Shown: positions 32,478 through 43,822 of the stretch, piece after piece
How positions within the stretch are numbered: the stretch's first letter is position 1
Layout of the letters: every line of letters starts with the position of its first letter
Assembly (NCBI RefSeq): GCF_038502225.1
Contig: NC_091369.1
Span: 10,074,105-10,138,104, forward strand
Direction: 5' to 3'
Length of the DNA stretch: 64,000 nt
From: Cherax quadricarinatus
Taxonomy: Eukaryota; Arthropoda; Malacostraca; Decapoda; Parastacidae
Translations under genes and position numbers: made by a program
Notes under the pieces: generated by a model
What the model was told of the DNA's origin: nothing
Database searches by the model: none
What the model saw: the letters and a program-made list of their open reading frames with translations, nothing else

Positions 32478-32923
32478 TAGGTAGTAGGTTGGTAAACAGC
32501 AACTGCCCAGGGAGTTACTACCGTCCTGCCAAGTGAGTGTAAAACTTAAGTCTGTAATTGTTTTACATGATGGTAGGATTGCTGGTGTCTTTTGTCTGTC
32601 TCATAAAAACGCAAGATTTCAGGTACGTCTTGCTACTTCTACTTACACTTAGGTCACACTACACATACATATACACACCCCTCTGGGTTTTCTTCTATTT
32701 TCTTTCTAGTTCTTGTTCTTGTTTACTTCCTCTTATCTCCATGGGGAAGTGAAACAGAATTCTTCCTCTGTAAGCCATGTGTGTTGTAAGAGGCAACTAA
32801 AATGCCAGGAGCAAGGGGCTAGTAACCCCTTCTCCTTTATAAATTACTAAATTAATAAAGAGAAACTTTCGTTTTACTTTTTGGGCCACCCTGCCTTGGT
32901 GGGATACGGCTGGTTTGTTGAAA
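32478..32923 (+). mobile_element. SINE with LINE-type tail, full length
   Basis: Begins GGTAGTAGGTTGGTAAACAG, has the central aagaggcaactaaaatgcca block and ends with ccaccctgccttggtgggat and ttgttgaaag. The flanks tgttcttatta and tgttctcatca may be its diverged target duplication. Confidence 0.82.
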
Positions 32924-33149
32924 GAAGAATGTTCTCATCAAGTATAAAACAATAATAACATCACACTTACCTTTATTGAAGACTCTTGTTGGTGTATGGA
33001 AGACGGAAGGATGGGAGAGGGTTAGGGTAATGTTCCTCCACAAATAATTGCACCTCATTCCACTTTCCACAAATGTCCTTAATCTTTGAAGAAGGCCTCT
33101 TCTTCCCTCTCTCCTCCTCCTCCTCCTCTGAAGCAATTTCCTCAGCTGG

Positions 33150-33563
33150 TATACATAAGAACATAAGAAAGCAGGAACACTGCAGCAGGCCTGTTGGCCC
33201 ATACTAGGCAGGTCCTTCACAAACCATCCCACTAACAGAATATTTGCCCAACTCAACTTTCAATGCTCCCCAAGCAATAAGCTTTGATAATTCTATTCAT
33301 TCATGTGCAAGTCCCACTCAAATCAAATCATGTGTGTGGGGAAGTACCCTGGCTGGTGCACATGAGAGAGCAGGAACACTGCAGCAGACCTGCTGGCCCA
33401 TACTAGGCAGGTCCTTCACAAACCATCCCACTAACAGAATATTTGCCCAAACCAATTTTCAATACTCCCCAAGCAATAAGCTTTGATAATTCTATTCAGT
33501 CATGTGCAAGTCCCACTCAAATCAAACTGTGTGTGTGGGGAAGTGCTCTGGCTGGTGTGGGTA
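33150..33563 (+). repeat. Tandem duplication of about 205 bp of a dispersed repeat
   Basis: Two copies (33157-33357, 33361-33563) starting gcaggaacactgcagcaggcc, through CATACTAGGCAGGTCCTTCA and gcaataagctttgataattc, to gtgtggggaagt. The starting motif is a very common interspersed repeat in decapod genomes as I know them (recollection, not checked). Confidence 0.7.
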
Positions 33564-34010
33564 AGTACCTTGGCTGGTGTGTTCTTTCTTGAATTCTATC
33601 GTGCTTCTCGCCTTCTTTACCAAAGGGCTGGCACTAGGAGCTTTCTTTTGGCTCATAGTGGCTTATTTAGCAGTTGCAAGCACAAAAAACAATGGATTAT
33701 TACGAAATTTATTGTATGAATGCGTGGGGTGATGGTCACTCGCCAATAAACAATGTCACACCAACTGGAAATGGTGTGTGGGGCGCCTTTGGGTGTGTGG
33801 AGACGCTAGGAGGCCACTCATACATGTTATGGACTAGTGACAAATGGCAATGGCGAGGCATATTTTGACAAAAAAAAATTGTCGAAAGTCGAAATTTACG
33901 AAACTCGAGGGTCCACTGTACTAATGAATATGGAAATAAATAAAAAGCAGATGTTCGGTCATCTCACACCAAAGTAAGTTATTAATCTCCAAAAGTTTTA
34001 ATGCTAATTA

Positions 34011-34213
34011 CAGTGGTACCTCGGGTTACGAACAGCTCAAAACTCAAACAATTATGTAAGTGTATTTATTTAAGTGCTTTTGTAAGTGTATTTTTGGGGG
34101 TCTGAAATAGACTAATCCAATTTACATTATTTCTTATGGGAACAAATTCGTTCGGTATCAGCACTCAAACAGCCTTCTGGAATGAAAAAAGTTCACATCC
34201 CGAGGTACCACTG
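34011..34213 (+). mobile_element. 203-bp Tigger/mariner-type MITE, copy 2
   Basis: Ends CAGTGGTACCTCGGGTTACG and (inverted) CAGTGGTACCTCGGGATGTG, TA flanks. Same interior layout as the 23.4-kb copy but different terminal wording. Confidence 0.8.
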
Positions 34214-34687
34214 TACTGACTTACATTGACAAAACATTTTGATTTGATAGAGGGACATCAAATGACACTGCATACCAAAACAGTATTCCAATCCCAGTGG
34301 TTTTAGTAGTTTGGCACATAGCACCATCAAGAACATTTTGAAACCTATGAAATTTCAGTTGTTTTTAATCTAAGGCTGTTATTACTCATGTTGAATTTTT
34401 ACATATTAAAGTAACTGTTACTGATAAAAAGAATAATTAAAATTAATTATTTTAGGTGCTGCAAGTACAGCAGCTATTATGCTTTCATAAAACAAAAACT
34501 TTCTCTGGAATGATCCCACAGGTCTTACCCAATTATGTTAGGCAGGTAATTTTAATTCTTTCCCTTCCAAATAACTTCTTTAGTTACTGGAATACCAAAT
34601 TATATACACCAGTGCACCAACACAGAAAAACAAGCTTCATTGAGATTCGATCAATCTAATTTTGAAAGATGAGATGCTCACAATTAA

Positions 34688-34982
34688 CCCCTAAACAGTC
34701 CAAACGTATATATACGTTCACTCGCGTAGCGCCCCAAATTTTTTGAGAAAAAAACAAATTTTTTTAATAGGAAAAAAGAGTATATGGTACCCAGGCATCC
34801 CCAATTATTTTAATATGGTGCACAGTGAGTGCGCACACCCATTCTTATCGTGGCAGTGTTGAATGAATGACAAAGAAAACGTATATACATGTATACGTTT
34901 GGGGCGCTACGCACGTGAACGTATATATACGTTTGGGGCGCTACGCACGTGAACGTATATATGCGTTTGGACCGTTTAAGGG
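34688..34982. mobile_element. piggyBac-like MITE, 295 bp, duplicated subterminal part
   Basis: Left CCCCTAAACAGTCC, right GGACCGTTTAAGGG, TTAA at 34684-34687 and 34983-34986. Subterminal ACGTATATATACGT palindrome with cgcgtagcgcccc. The right side repeats ggggcgctacgcacgtgaac twice with the palindrome between. Confidence 0.82.
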
Positions 34983-35087
34983 TTAAGTCTTAGTTTCTTC
35001 TCACACATTTCCAGCTGTTTTTATATATACCACATATTTTCAGCCATCAGACAAGGATTTTGATTAAACAAATATAATGAATAAGAT

Positions 35088-35287
35088 TCTCTATGGGAAA
35101 GTAAAACAGAATTCTTCCTCTATAAGCCATGTGTGTCACAAGAGGCAACTAAAATGCTGGGAGCAAGAGGCTAGTAACCCCTTCTCCTGTATACATTACT
35201 AAAGTTAAAAAGAAAAACTTTTGTTTTTCTTTTCGGGCCACACTGCTTGAGTGGGATACAGCCGGTTTGTTGAAAGAAGAAAGAAAG
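35088..35287 (+). mobile_element. 5'-truncated SINE with 12-bp target duplication
   Basis: Carries only the 3' 200 bp of the SINE (gtaagcc block to tail). AATGAATAAGAT lies on both sides (35076-35087, 35288-35299). Truncation plus duplication is direct evidence of target-primed reverse transcription. Confidence 0.85.
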
Positions 35288-35324
35288 AATGAATAAGATA
35301 CATCAGTTGTATACAGCACTGGCA

Positions 35325-35625
35325 TGATGAATTAGATATGTACAACAACTGGGTGTCTCTATGATGAAAACATTTCACCATCCAGTGGCTTTATCAATAT
35401 AATACAGGGGCATAAATGGAAGACAGTAGAAGAGGAGATAATCAGTCTCTTAGCATCACAGAATTATACAGAGGGTAGTGGAAGATGAGGTAATCAGTAC
35501 ATCAGCCTGCGAGCCGGTGTTAGACCACCGTAGTCTTGATGACAATGAAGCACAGCTAGGAAGATGAGTGCTTATATACTGGAATTGGATGAGGTGCAGC
35601 AGATGAAAGCATTGAATTAAGTTCA
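35325..35625 (-). repeat. Penelope-type relic with hammerhead-like core
   Basis: Minus strand near 35335-35397: ttgataa, stem gcca-ctgga-tggt, GAAA, then atcatagag pairing loosely with ctgtattat. C3 and G8 of the hammerhead core are changed. The rest (gaggtaatcagtacatcagc) matches the relic at 9.05 kb. Confidence 0.4.
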
Positions 35626-35905
35626 GTGATATATATGTACTTTAGAATTCAGAGTGTAGCAAGTAAGCTAGCGATTAAGCACAAGAAAAAGGACGAAACA
35701 AAACAAATTCCTCCAATGTTATTGCTGTTGTTCATAGGGCCACTGACAGCATATGCCACTCTGCCTATCTTTTCCACCCTCAACCTCTGCCAGCATCTCT
35801 TCTCCGAAGTAAATATGTATGTACACTTTATGAAACCAGTTTATTTCTTTACATTCTCTTTTATGTTTTATTATGTTTTTATACAATATTTCTTATTTAT
35901 AAATA

Positions 35906-37451
35906 CAGTAGACCGTCGTTTAACACAGTTTTGCTTGGCATGTTACGGTTATAGCACTACTGAAGAATTGTGGCATATTTTTGTGTAACACTTCGTAAAA
36001 TTAACTTAAAATGGTTCAGTTGGCAGGAGGGGAAAAAATTGGAGCATGCATCGCCCGCAGGATACACTCTGCACCACTTAATTTCATCTTAATTTGGGAA
36101 AAGGCCTTACAGTTGTTTAAGGCAGTGTGTGATAAGGAAGGAATGCCTGAAAAAGAGTGCATGTTTAGCACACGCTGGTTTCACAACTTTAAGTTGCATA
36201 GTAAGTTACATAATATTAAGTTTTCTCTTGAAAGTGCTTCAGCTGATCATATAGCAGCAAGTAATTTCCCTGCTGAATTGCAGGAAATTATTTCTGAGGG
36301 TGGCTATGAGGGTGCTTACGAGACAAGTGTTTTCTGGAAGAAAATGCCAACACAAACTTACATCAATCAACAAGAGAAAAGTGCACCGAGCTTCAAGACA
36401 GCAAAGGATCACTTCACCTTGCTCCTTTGCAGTAATGCATCAGGTGATTTCAAGTCTAAGCCCATGGTTATTTACTGCTCTAAGAACCTCATGCTTTGAA
36501 AGGTGTAGATAAAAACACCTTACCAGTAATTTGGAGGTCAAACCAGTCAGCATGGATGACAGAAGAAATATTTATTGGTCGGTTTAAGCATCACTTTATT
36601 CCGGAAGTCAAGTTTTACCTGCACAGGAAGAACCTTGCATTCAAGGCTCTCTTCATTCTTGATAATTCCTGTACTCATCCACAAGCTTTGCTGGATGTGA
36701 CCCCACATGTAAAAGTTGTATTTTTACCTCTAAATACAACATCTCTAATACAACCACTGGATCAGGAAGTTCAAAAGAAATGTTGGCAGAGCTCAATGCA
36801 CAGATACAAGGAAGCCACATAACAGAAGATGAAGAAGAACCTGAAGAGAAACAGTTAACATTGCAGCAGTTATGTGAGCAGTTCCATGTTGCTGCTAAAC
36901 TAGCAGACTTTTTCACTGAAGAGGACCCTGACAAATCTAGAAGCAGTGCTTTAAAACAGGGTCTAGACCAGCCGATGATGTCTTACTGTCAGTTGTATAA
37001 TGTACTGCAGGGTAAAAGAGCCAAGAGATCCATTACAGAATTTATGCACACTCCAATACAACCATCAACTTTAGTGCCAGAACCTCTACCATCCACTTCT
37101 GCCGACAACAAGCAACCATCCACCTCAGCCCAGTAGAGCCACACCATGCATATCCACTCTCTTCACAATCATCCACAAACACCAGCACCCACAATTTAAG
37201 GTAAGAAATACTATTATTTCTGCTCCATTTGTAGTCTTAAGCAGTAATATATTACAACAATGAACTACAATTACATATTCACTTTTATTTTTGCAAGATC
37301 TGTTGGTCAAAAAAAAAAAATGCTTGGCTTTTTGGGGGCACCCAGGAATGCAACCCTATTTTTTCCACAAGTTCTTCAGTTTGTCTAACACAGTTTTAAC
37401 TAAAACAGTGTTTTCATGAACCTAACTACAGTGTTAAACAATGGTCTGCTG
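35906..37451 (+). mobile_element. Tigger-type transposon with transposase relic
   Basis: Left end CAGTAGACCGTCGTTTAACA, right end inverted CAGCAGACCATTGTTTAACA. TA at the left, altered at the right. Contains three transposase frames, separated by a frameshift and an internal deletion. Confidence 0.75.
36011..37136 (+). pseudogene. Tigger-like DDE transposase pseudogene
   Basis: Frames 36011-36499, 36496-36822 and 36780-37136. The N-terminal psq helix-turn-helix is missing. The second CENP-B-type DNA-binding helix bundle is present (IWEKALQLFKAV...RWFHNFKLHSKLHNIKFS). The DDE core includes FWKKMPTQTYINQQEKSAPS, LLLCSNASGDFKSKPMVIYC, PVIWRSNQSAWMTEEIF, FILDNSCTHP and FLPLNTTSLIQPLDQEVQ. The first catalytic Asp (DET in the family) is Tyr here (AYETSVFW); the other two Asp remain. 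A one-base loss near 36497 and a deletion after DQEVQ break it. The C-terminal part is Glu-rich then Ser/Thr/Pro-rich. Antisense to PIP5K; no sign of domestication. Confidence 0.8.
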
Positions 37452-37734
37452 TGCATTATTTCAGTGTTTTCCTTAAGAAACTAGTGATCAAGTGCAGTTA
37501 GCCTCACAAACACTCCATTTTCTCTCATAATAGGAGCACAGGAATATAAGGTCAGAGTGGGAGCAGGAATGGCCACCACCATTCATCACATGACATATTT
37601 TATTCATTCTAGAGTATATATCATGTTTCTATATTATTTACATTGTTTATTAAGTCATATTAGATCAACTGTGATAATTAAATAAGCCGCAGAGTTGATA
37701 TCAGCATTATATTGAAGTATTTTTGTCCAGCCTC

Positions 37735-37873
37735 CCAAGAGCAAGAATTCCACTGGAATGGATTAATGGCATTTCAATTAATTTAAATGAGGAAAATTTA
37801 TTTGATATACAAGCAAACTGAGTTACAAGCTAGGTCACGGATCGGATTAAACTCCTAAGTCGAGGTTCCACTG
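37735..37873. mobile_element. One end of a Tigger-type element
   Basis: Ends gtcgaggttccactg with TA after it, preceded by the superfamily's ggatcggattaaactc type text. No matching left terminus was found. Confidence 0.45.
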
Positions 37874-38389
37874 TACTTCATCATCTTCAGTCTCAGTGGT
37901 GGCTCATAACGCCAGTAATACCTGTACTATCGTACCGCATCGAACTTCGATTTTTAATAATTTTTTATCTCGTTCCAATAAAAAAATATAAAATTCGCTT
38001 ATAAATATATTGAAAAAACATACAACAGATTTTTCCTGTAATATATTAGTCAGTTGCAAATTATTTTAGTGTAAGGCTGATGAAGTCATATATCTGGCAG
38101 TGAACATCTGGGTGGACTGCAGCTCTGCAGCTCCTATGGACGAGCCACCACTGCTCAGTCTCCAGTTTCAACACCTTCAAATAACTACTATACTGAATTA
38201 ATAAAAGCCACTGGTTAGCAAAAAAGTCTTCAGAAGAGATACTCAAGCTCTGCATGCGTCTTATTCATGACTGCATGATATATTTTGCTCACAGAATAAA
38301 ATAGCAAAAACAAACAATGATATTAATTTTGTAAATATGGTGGTAATAAGCCCAGCAAATATAAAAAACAAAACAGAAGTTATACTCAC

Positions 38390-38462
38390 AAGATAGTCCT
38401 CTGGTTGAATTCTAAACAGATCTCTAAAGTGTCTAAATGCTATGGGGGCATAAACCTTGAAT
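38390..38462 (-). CDS. PIP5K1: PIP5K exon C ([13 protein letters not shown])
   Basis: 73 bp: one base completes the Arg codon split from exon B, then 24 codons reading [20 protein letters not shown] and EDYL, ending in phase 0. The acceptor is TTTATTTCAG and the donor GTGAGTATAAC. The segment FKxYAPxAFRxFRxLFxIxPxDYL is highly conserved in PIP kinases. It is a very small exon isolated between 7.2 and 13.5 kb introns, found by joining the phase and motif of the neighbouring exons. Confidence 0.9.
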
Positions 38463-39511
38463 CTGAAATAAACAGCACAGACATGAGTTAAAGCAGCATA
38501 GAGAAGAAAAACACAGTATGATTTTAAAATAGTTTGGCATGTGTTATGGATATTTGTGGAAGGAATAAAATAACAATGAGATTAAGAAACTGATGAAAAA
38601 TAACATTAAGTGACAGTAATGTTAGTATGGAGGCATACTCAGTGTTACTCGTGAATATGAACACAGAGATGGTGAAAGTTGATATACTACAGTACATGCA
38701 CTAAAAACAAATGCACAGTGGCATTAAAAGCCAAAACCCCCGCATCTACATACTTTAAATAGAGTATTTTATCAATTTTTTTTATTTTTCTTTAAAATTC
38801 ATTAATAAATACTGCAATTTTAAATGTAGGCCTCTACATTTAAGACTGATCCTTCATATATTTCCTTCATAACACTAGGCATTTTTCCAAAGATTCAGTA
38901 GGTTCGAAGTCTGTTTCTTGGTGTATGTATTTTATGTTCCCAGCAGCCAAAACCACTAAAAACTGTATGTGGTGTCCACATCTTAGTAACTAAAACTATT
39001 ATGGCTTATAACTTGCAATGCTGCTTTTGAATGACACAAAATGTTTTGAAAAAAATAAAATTTATTGGTGAGAAGGTTTTCCCATACAGAAAATATTATT
39101 TATCATTGTCAATTTACATGCAAGGATTAAGTTTGTACCATGCTTACCCAATAAAATATTCAACATGCTAGCCCACAAAACTACCAATTTACTGGAAATT
39201 AAACAAGTCTTTAAATAATAGGACACAAAAATTCTCCATACAGTAGTATATTAACCAACTACTGTGGAATAATTATAAGTGCAGGTGAAGCTGCTACAGG
39301 AGGGACCAAAAGCCTTTGAGGCTCACTTACACTTGAAAGGAACAAGAAATTTTGCAATTTTTTTTTTTTTTTGTAAATATGAAGAGAAAAACAAATGCAG
39401 AAAGGTAACACTTATTTACGAAGTAAATTATCAACCTGGGTCCATTTCAATGTAACTAATACAATATGACCCCATATAAAGCAGCATTAGCCAAAATATT
39501 GCATGTAATAA
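38463..39511. other. Intron sequence without recognisable feature
   Basis: AT-rich PIP5K intron upstream of exon C; nothing recognised. Confidence 0.45.
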
Positions 39512-39885
39512 TTTTATTTTTTTTAACACTGGCCATCTCCCATCAAGGTAGGGTGACCCAAAAAAGAAACCCTTTCACCAACATTCACACTATCACTGTC
39601 TTGCCAGAGGTGCACAGATATGACAGTTTAGATGTCACTCTAAGCAGCAAATATCCCAAACCCCTCCTTTAGAGTGCAGGCATTGTACTTCCCACCTCCA
39701 GGACTCAAGTCTGCTAACCATTTCCCTGAATCCCTTCACAAAATATTACCCTGCTCACACTCCAACAGCTTGTAGAATCCCAAAAACCATTAGTCTCCAC
39801 TCACTTCCCTCTAACGTGCTCACACATGCCTGCTTTATGTTCAAGTCCCTTGTACACAAAACTTTCTTTACCCCTTCCCTCCAGA
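39512..39885 (-). mobile_element. LINE 3' UTR fragment
   Basis: Tail (ccatctcccatcaaggtagg), UTR landmarks and the start of the C-terminal region (ctcacacatgcctgc) on the minus strand; truncated at about 39885. Confidence 0.75.
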
Positions 39886-39995
39886 GATTAACAACAAAAC
39901 TAAAACATTAAGTGTGCCACAGTACTGTCCTGTCAAAAGAATGCGAAACAAAAGCTTGGTAAATATTTTGGCAGAACTGCTGGTGTTGTCTTTAA

Positions 39996-40871
39996 CCCTT
40001 TCATTGTTTGTGCTGTAGTACTATGGGTTTGAGGTCACTGTCAGTGCCATAGTACTATGCCATGAGCTCAAATCACTAAGATAAGCTGCGAGTGGTAAAT
40101 TTGGGCATAGATATGACAGAATGGGTCTGTGCAGTAAGTGTGCACCAAATAAAAAAAATCCTGGAGCACACAGTGATAATGAAAAAAAAACTGCGACTGT
40201 GTTTTTGGTTTAAAACAGCAAATTTGCAGTGCATTTTCGTATGGGTTTTATGGTTGTATTCTTGGTTTCTTGGTCTCATTTGATAGAATAGAAGACATAT
40301 AAAGAAACAGAGATGATTTTGATTGGTTTCAGGACTGAAAAAAGCTAGAAAATGAGCTCAAAGTAACATAAATATTCAAGAGTAAAGAAATCATGTCATT
40401 TGTCGAATGCATGTCCAATAGGTGGGTCTAACATATGTTCACAAATGTGCTGATATTTATACAATTATTATAATATTGCATAACAGTAAATCTTTTATTT
40501 TTTGTGTGAATAAAAAATCAAAATGGAATTCATATGTAAAGCCTGGGAATGTAACTAATGAACAGAGGAAATGTTATTTTAGTGCCAGGAATGGCTGCAT
40601 TGTTTATTTTGGACCCTATTTTGAAAATTTAATATTTTGAAATTTGTGTGGAAGTGACCAAATTACCAATTTCTGGTTGGTTGAAATAGTTGACTGGGTA
40701 GTTTCTTGCACTCAATTTGTCAATTTTCCATCAAATTTTATACTTTTTGCTTTAATACCTCCAGAAAAAGATTCTCCATCATTTCATAAGAAAAAAGAAC
40801 AAAAATTTTTTTTTGAAAATTCTTGGACACTGTGGACAAGTTTCTGATCGGGGGTCTGGACAATGAAAGGG
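39996..40871 (+). mobile_element. piggyBac-like MITE, 876 bp
   Basis: Ends CCCTTTCATTGT and ACAATGAAAGGG, TTAA at 39992-39995 and 40872-40875. Subterminal palindromes are TAGTACTA (40016-40023) and CATAGTACTATG (40048-40059) instead of the TAGATCTA of sister copies. Interior (ctgcgagtggtaaatttggg) matches the 50-54 kb copies in the same orientation. Confidence 0.82.
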
Positions 40872-41129
40872 TTAAAGAGGTGAATAGGTAAGCCAGCAGA
40901 ACACCTTGGTCAAATGACAAAGTTTCAGTGGCAGGTCATCATATGACAAAGACCCGTGTCAAGAAACACTTACCCTGTTTCCTGACGAATCTTACCTTAC
41001 CAAACTCTGTCTCAAACTAATGTGACAGCAGGTAAATTTTATAAACTTCTACCTGTTGTTGCTCAATTGACTGATTCAGTACACATTTAGCCCTATTTCC
41101 TATGCATTTCTTAATAATTCTTATTCCTA

Positions 41130-42710
41130 ATTTTTTTTTTCAACAAGTCGGTCGTCTCCCACTGAGGCAGGGTGACCCAAAAAAGAAAGAAAATCCCCAA
41201 AAAGAAAATATTTTCATCATCATTCAACACTTTCACCACACTCACACATTATCACTGTTTTTGCAGAGGTGCTCAGAATACAACAGTTTAGAAGCATACA
41301 CATATAAAGATACACAACATATCCCTCCAAACTGCCAATATCCCAAACCCCTCCTTTAAAGTGCAGGCATTGTACTTCCCATTTCCAGGACTCAAGTCCG
41401 ACTATATGAAAATAACCAGTTTCCCTGAATCCCTTCACTAAATATTACCCTGCTCACACTCCAACAGATCGTCAGGTCCCAAGTACCATTTCTCCATTCA
41501 CTCCCATCTAACACGCTCACGCACGCTTGCTGGAAGTCCAAGCCCCTTGCCCACAAAACCTCCTTTACCCCCTCTCTCCAACCCTTTTGAGGACAACCCC
41601 TACCCCACCTTCCTTCCCCCATAGATTTATATGCTTTCCATGTCATTCTACTTTGATCCATTCTCTCTAAATGACCAAACCACCTCAACAACCCCTCTTC
41701 TGCCCTCTGACTAATACTTTTATTAACTCCACACCTTTTCCTAATTTTCACACTCCAAATTTTCTGCATAAAATTTACACCACACATTGCCCTTAAACAG
41801 GACATCTCCACTGCCTCCAACCGTCTCCTCGCTGCTGCATTTACCACCCAAGCTTCACACCCATATAAGAGTGTTGGTACTACTATACTTTCATACATTC
41901 CCTTCTTTGCCTCCATAGATAACGTTTTTTGACTCCACATATACCCAACGCACCACTCACCTTTTTTCCCTCATCAATTCTATGATTAACCTCATCCTTC
42001 ATAAATCCATCCGCCGACACATCAACTCCCAAGTATCTGAAAACATTCACTTCTTCCATACTCCTCCTCCCCAATTTGATATCCAATTTTTCTTTATCTA
42101 AATCATTTGATACCCTCATCACCTTACTCTTTTCTATGTTCACTTTCAACTTTCTACCTTTACACACATTCCCAAACTCATCCACTAACCTTTGCAATTT
42201 TTCTTTAGAATCTCCCATAAGCACAGTATCATCAGCAAAAAGTAACTGTGTCAATTCCCATTTTGAATTTGATTCCCCAAAATTTAATCCCACCCCTCTC
42301 CCGAACACCCTAGCATTTACTTCCTTTACAACCCCATCTATAAATATATTAAACAACCATGGTGACATTACACATCCCTAAGACCTACTTTTACCGGGTA
42401 GTAGTCTCCCTCTCTTCTACACACCCTAACCTGAGCCTCACTATCCTCATAAAAACTCTTTACAGCATTTAATAACTTACCACCTATTCCATATACTTGC
42501 AACATCTGCCACATTGCTTCCCTATCCACTCTATCATATGCCTTTTCTAAATCCATAAATGCAATAAAAACTTCTCTACCTTTATCTAAATACTGTTCAC
42601 ATATATGCTTCAATGTAAACACTTGATCTACACATCCCCTACCCACTCTGAAACCTCCTTGCTCATCCGCTATCCTACATTCTGTCTTACCTCTAAGTCT
42701 TTCAATTATA
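41130..42710 (-). mobile_element. 5'-truncated LINE, copy 8
   Basis: Tail at 41130-41190, 3' UTR to about 41490, then coding to 42700. Motifs: GRGCVDQVFTLKHICEQYLD, FMDLEKAYDRVD, MSPWLFNIFIDGVVKEVNAR, FADDTVLMGDSKEKL and FGHLERMDQSRMTWKAYKS. Four bases lost near 42376 (within LRQGC) and one near 41946 shift the frame. Closely related to the 13.6-kb copy. Confidence 0.85.
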
Positions 42711-43130
42711 AAATATTTCCTTTATATTTCTCTCAAATTATAGCAATAAAGAACACTGGAAAGCATTTATTAACAGGTGTTTTGTATTATGGCACTCAGA
42801 ATTCAATTCAGACCTCTAAAGTCAGTTATCCAAGTAACTAAGGGGCAGGTTAGATATGAATGACACTTCTAGAAAAATTATAACAAATTATAATTCTTTT
42901 GAACTGATCTGGTGTAAAGCCTCGTTAACTGAATAACATGCTAACTGGGGGTATGGAAGGTATGGAAGGCATGAAAATTAGAGAAAAATATCTAAAACAA
43001 ACAGCAACATATCTTGTAGAATATAAGGTTAAAAATGTGCATATAAAGTTAAAAACAAATGATTTATAATCAGCATCACATGACAATATATATAACCTAC
43101 TTTACTGGTCTACAATATGTGAATACTTAA

Positions 43131-43220
43131 CCCCTTTTACTGTCTCTGATGTAGAGCTATGTTTTAAGCACAGCAACCTAAAATGTGCCATCAGTGGTAA
43201 ATTCTGGCCTAGACAGGAGG
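43131..43220 (+). mobile_element. piggyBac-like MITE, left end only
   Basis: TTAA followed by CCCCTTTTACTGTCTCTGATG and ggtaaattctggcctagaca, matching the left 90 bp of the family; the rest is replaced by a LINE end. Confidence 0.55.
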
Positions 43221-43494
43221 AGAGATAAATGGCTTTTGGAACCTGATGAGCTGTTGGAGTGCGAGCACAGTAATATTTTGTGAAGGGTTCCAGGAAAACC
43301 AGTTAGCCGGACTTGACTCCTGGAGGTGGGAAGTACAATGCCTGTACTCTAAAGGAGGGGTTTTGGATATTTTCAGTTTGGAGGGACATCTGTGCACCTC
43401 TCACAAGACAGTGATAGTGTGAATGATGGTGAAAGTGTTTCTTTTTCAGGTCACCCTGCCTCAGTGGGAGAGGGCCAGTGTGTTAAAAAAAAAA
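43221..43494 (+). mobile_element. LINE 3' UTR insertion
   Basis: UTR from gataaatggcttttggaacc to the tail tcaccctgcctcagtgggag and poly(A). Confidence 0.8.
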
Positions 43495-43501
43495 TACAAT
43501 A

Positions 43502-43822
43502 CAACCTCTCCTCACTTAACGACAGAGTTCTGTTCCTAAAGCCACATTAGTAAATGAATTCATAGTTAAACAAGGAGCATACTATAATGGTAATGGGTTT
43601 GTGTCAACCATCTTTGATATTGTTTTAATGTCACCTTTGCACCATTTATAACATTTCTGGTATATTTTAAATTTTTATACAGTAGTGTACTGTATATTGT
43701 AAGAAACAGAATAGAAGAAATCAGCTCTAACATACATTATTTAGGTATGCATACTGGTCAGAGAGCCTGTTGTAAGTCTGAGTCATTGGTAAACGAGTAC
43801 ATCGCTAAGTGTGGAGAGGTTG
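43502..43822. mobile_element. MITE with Tigger-like ends, about 321 bp
   Basis: Left CAACCTCTCCTCACTTAACG, right inverted CAACCTCTCCACACTTAGCG. Left flank TA, right flank changed. Interior acagagttctgttcct is typical of the superfamily. Confidence 0.6.

Larger units (their letters stand above)
31283..33918 (-). mobile_element. Tigger-type element enlarged by nested insertions
   Basis: Ends CAGTGGACCCTTGAATTTCA and (inverted) CAGTGGACCCTCGAGTTTCG, TA flanks. Transposase remnants on the minus strand: N-terminal start near 33655 (MSQKKAPSASPLVKKARST) and a KIKDICGKWNEVQLFVEEHY part at about 33030-33095. Inside it sit a LINE (31536-32280), a tail/dispersed-repeat piece (32281-32462), a SINE (32478-32923) and a tandem repeat (33150-33563). 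Confidence 0.72.

Noticed and set aside
36011..37136. Tigger transposase as a domesticated host gene
   Set aside because: The first catalytic Asp is lost, the frame is broken twice, the ends are still recognisable and it lies antisense in an intron.
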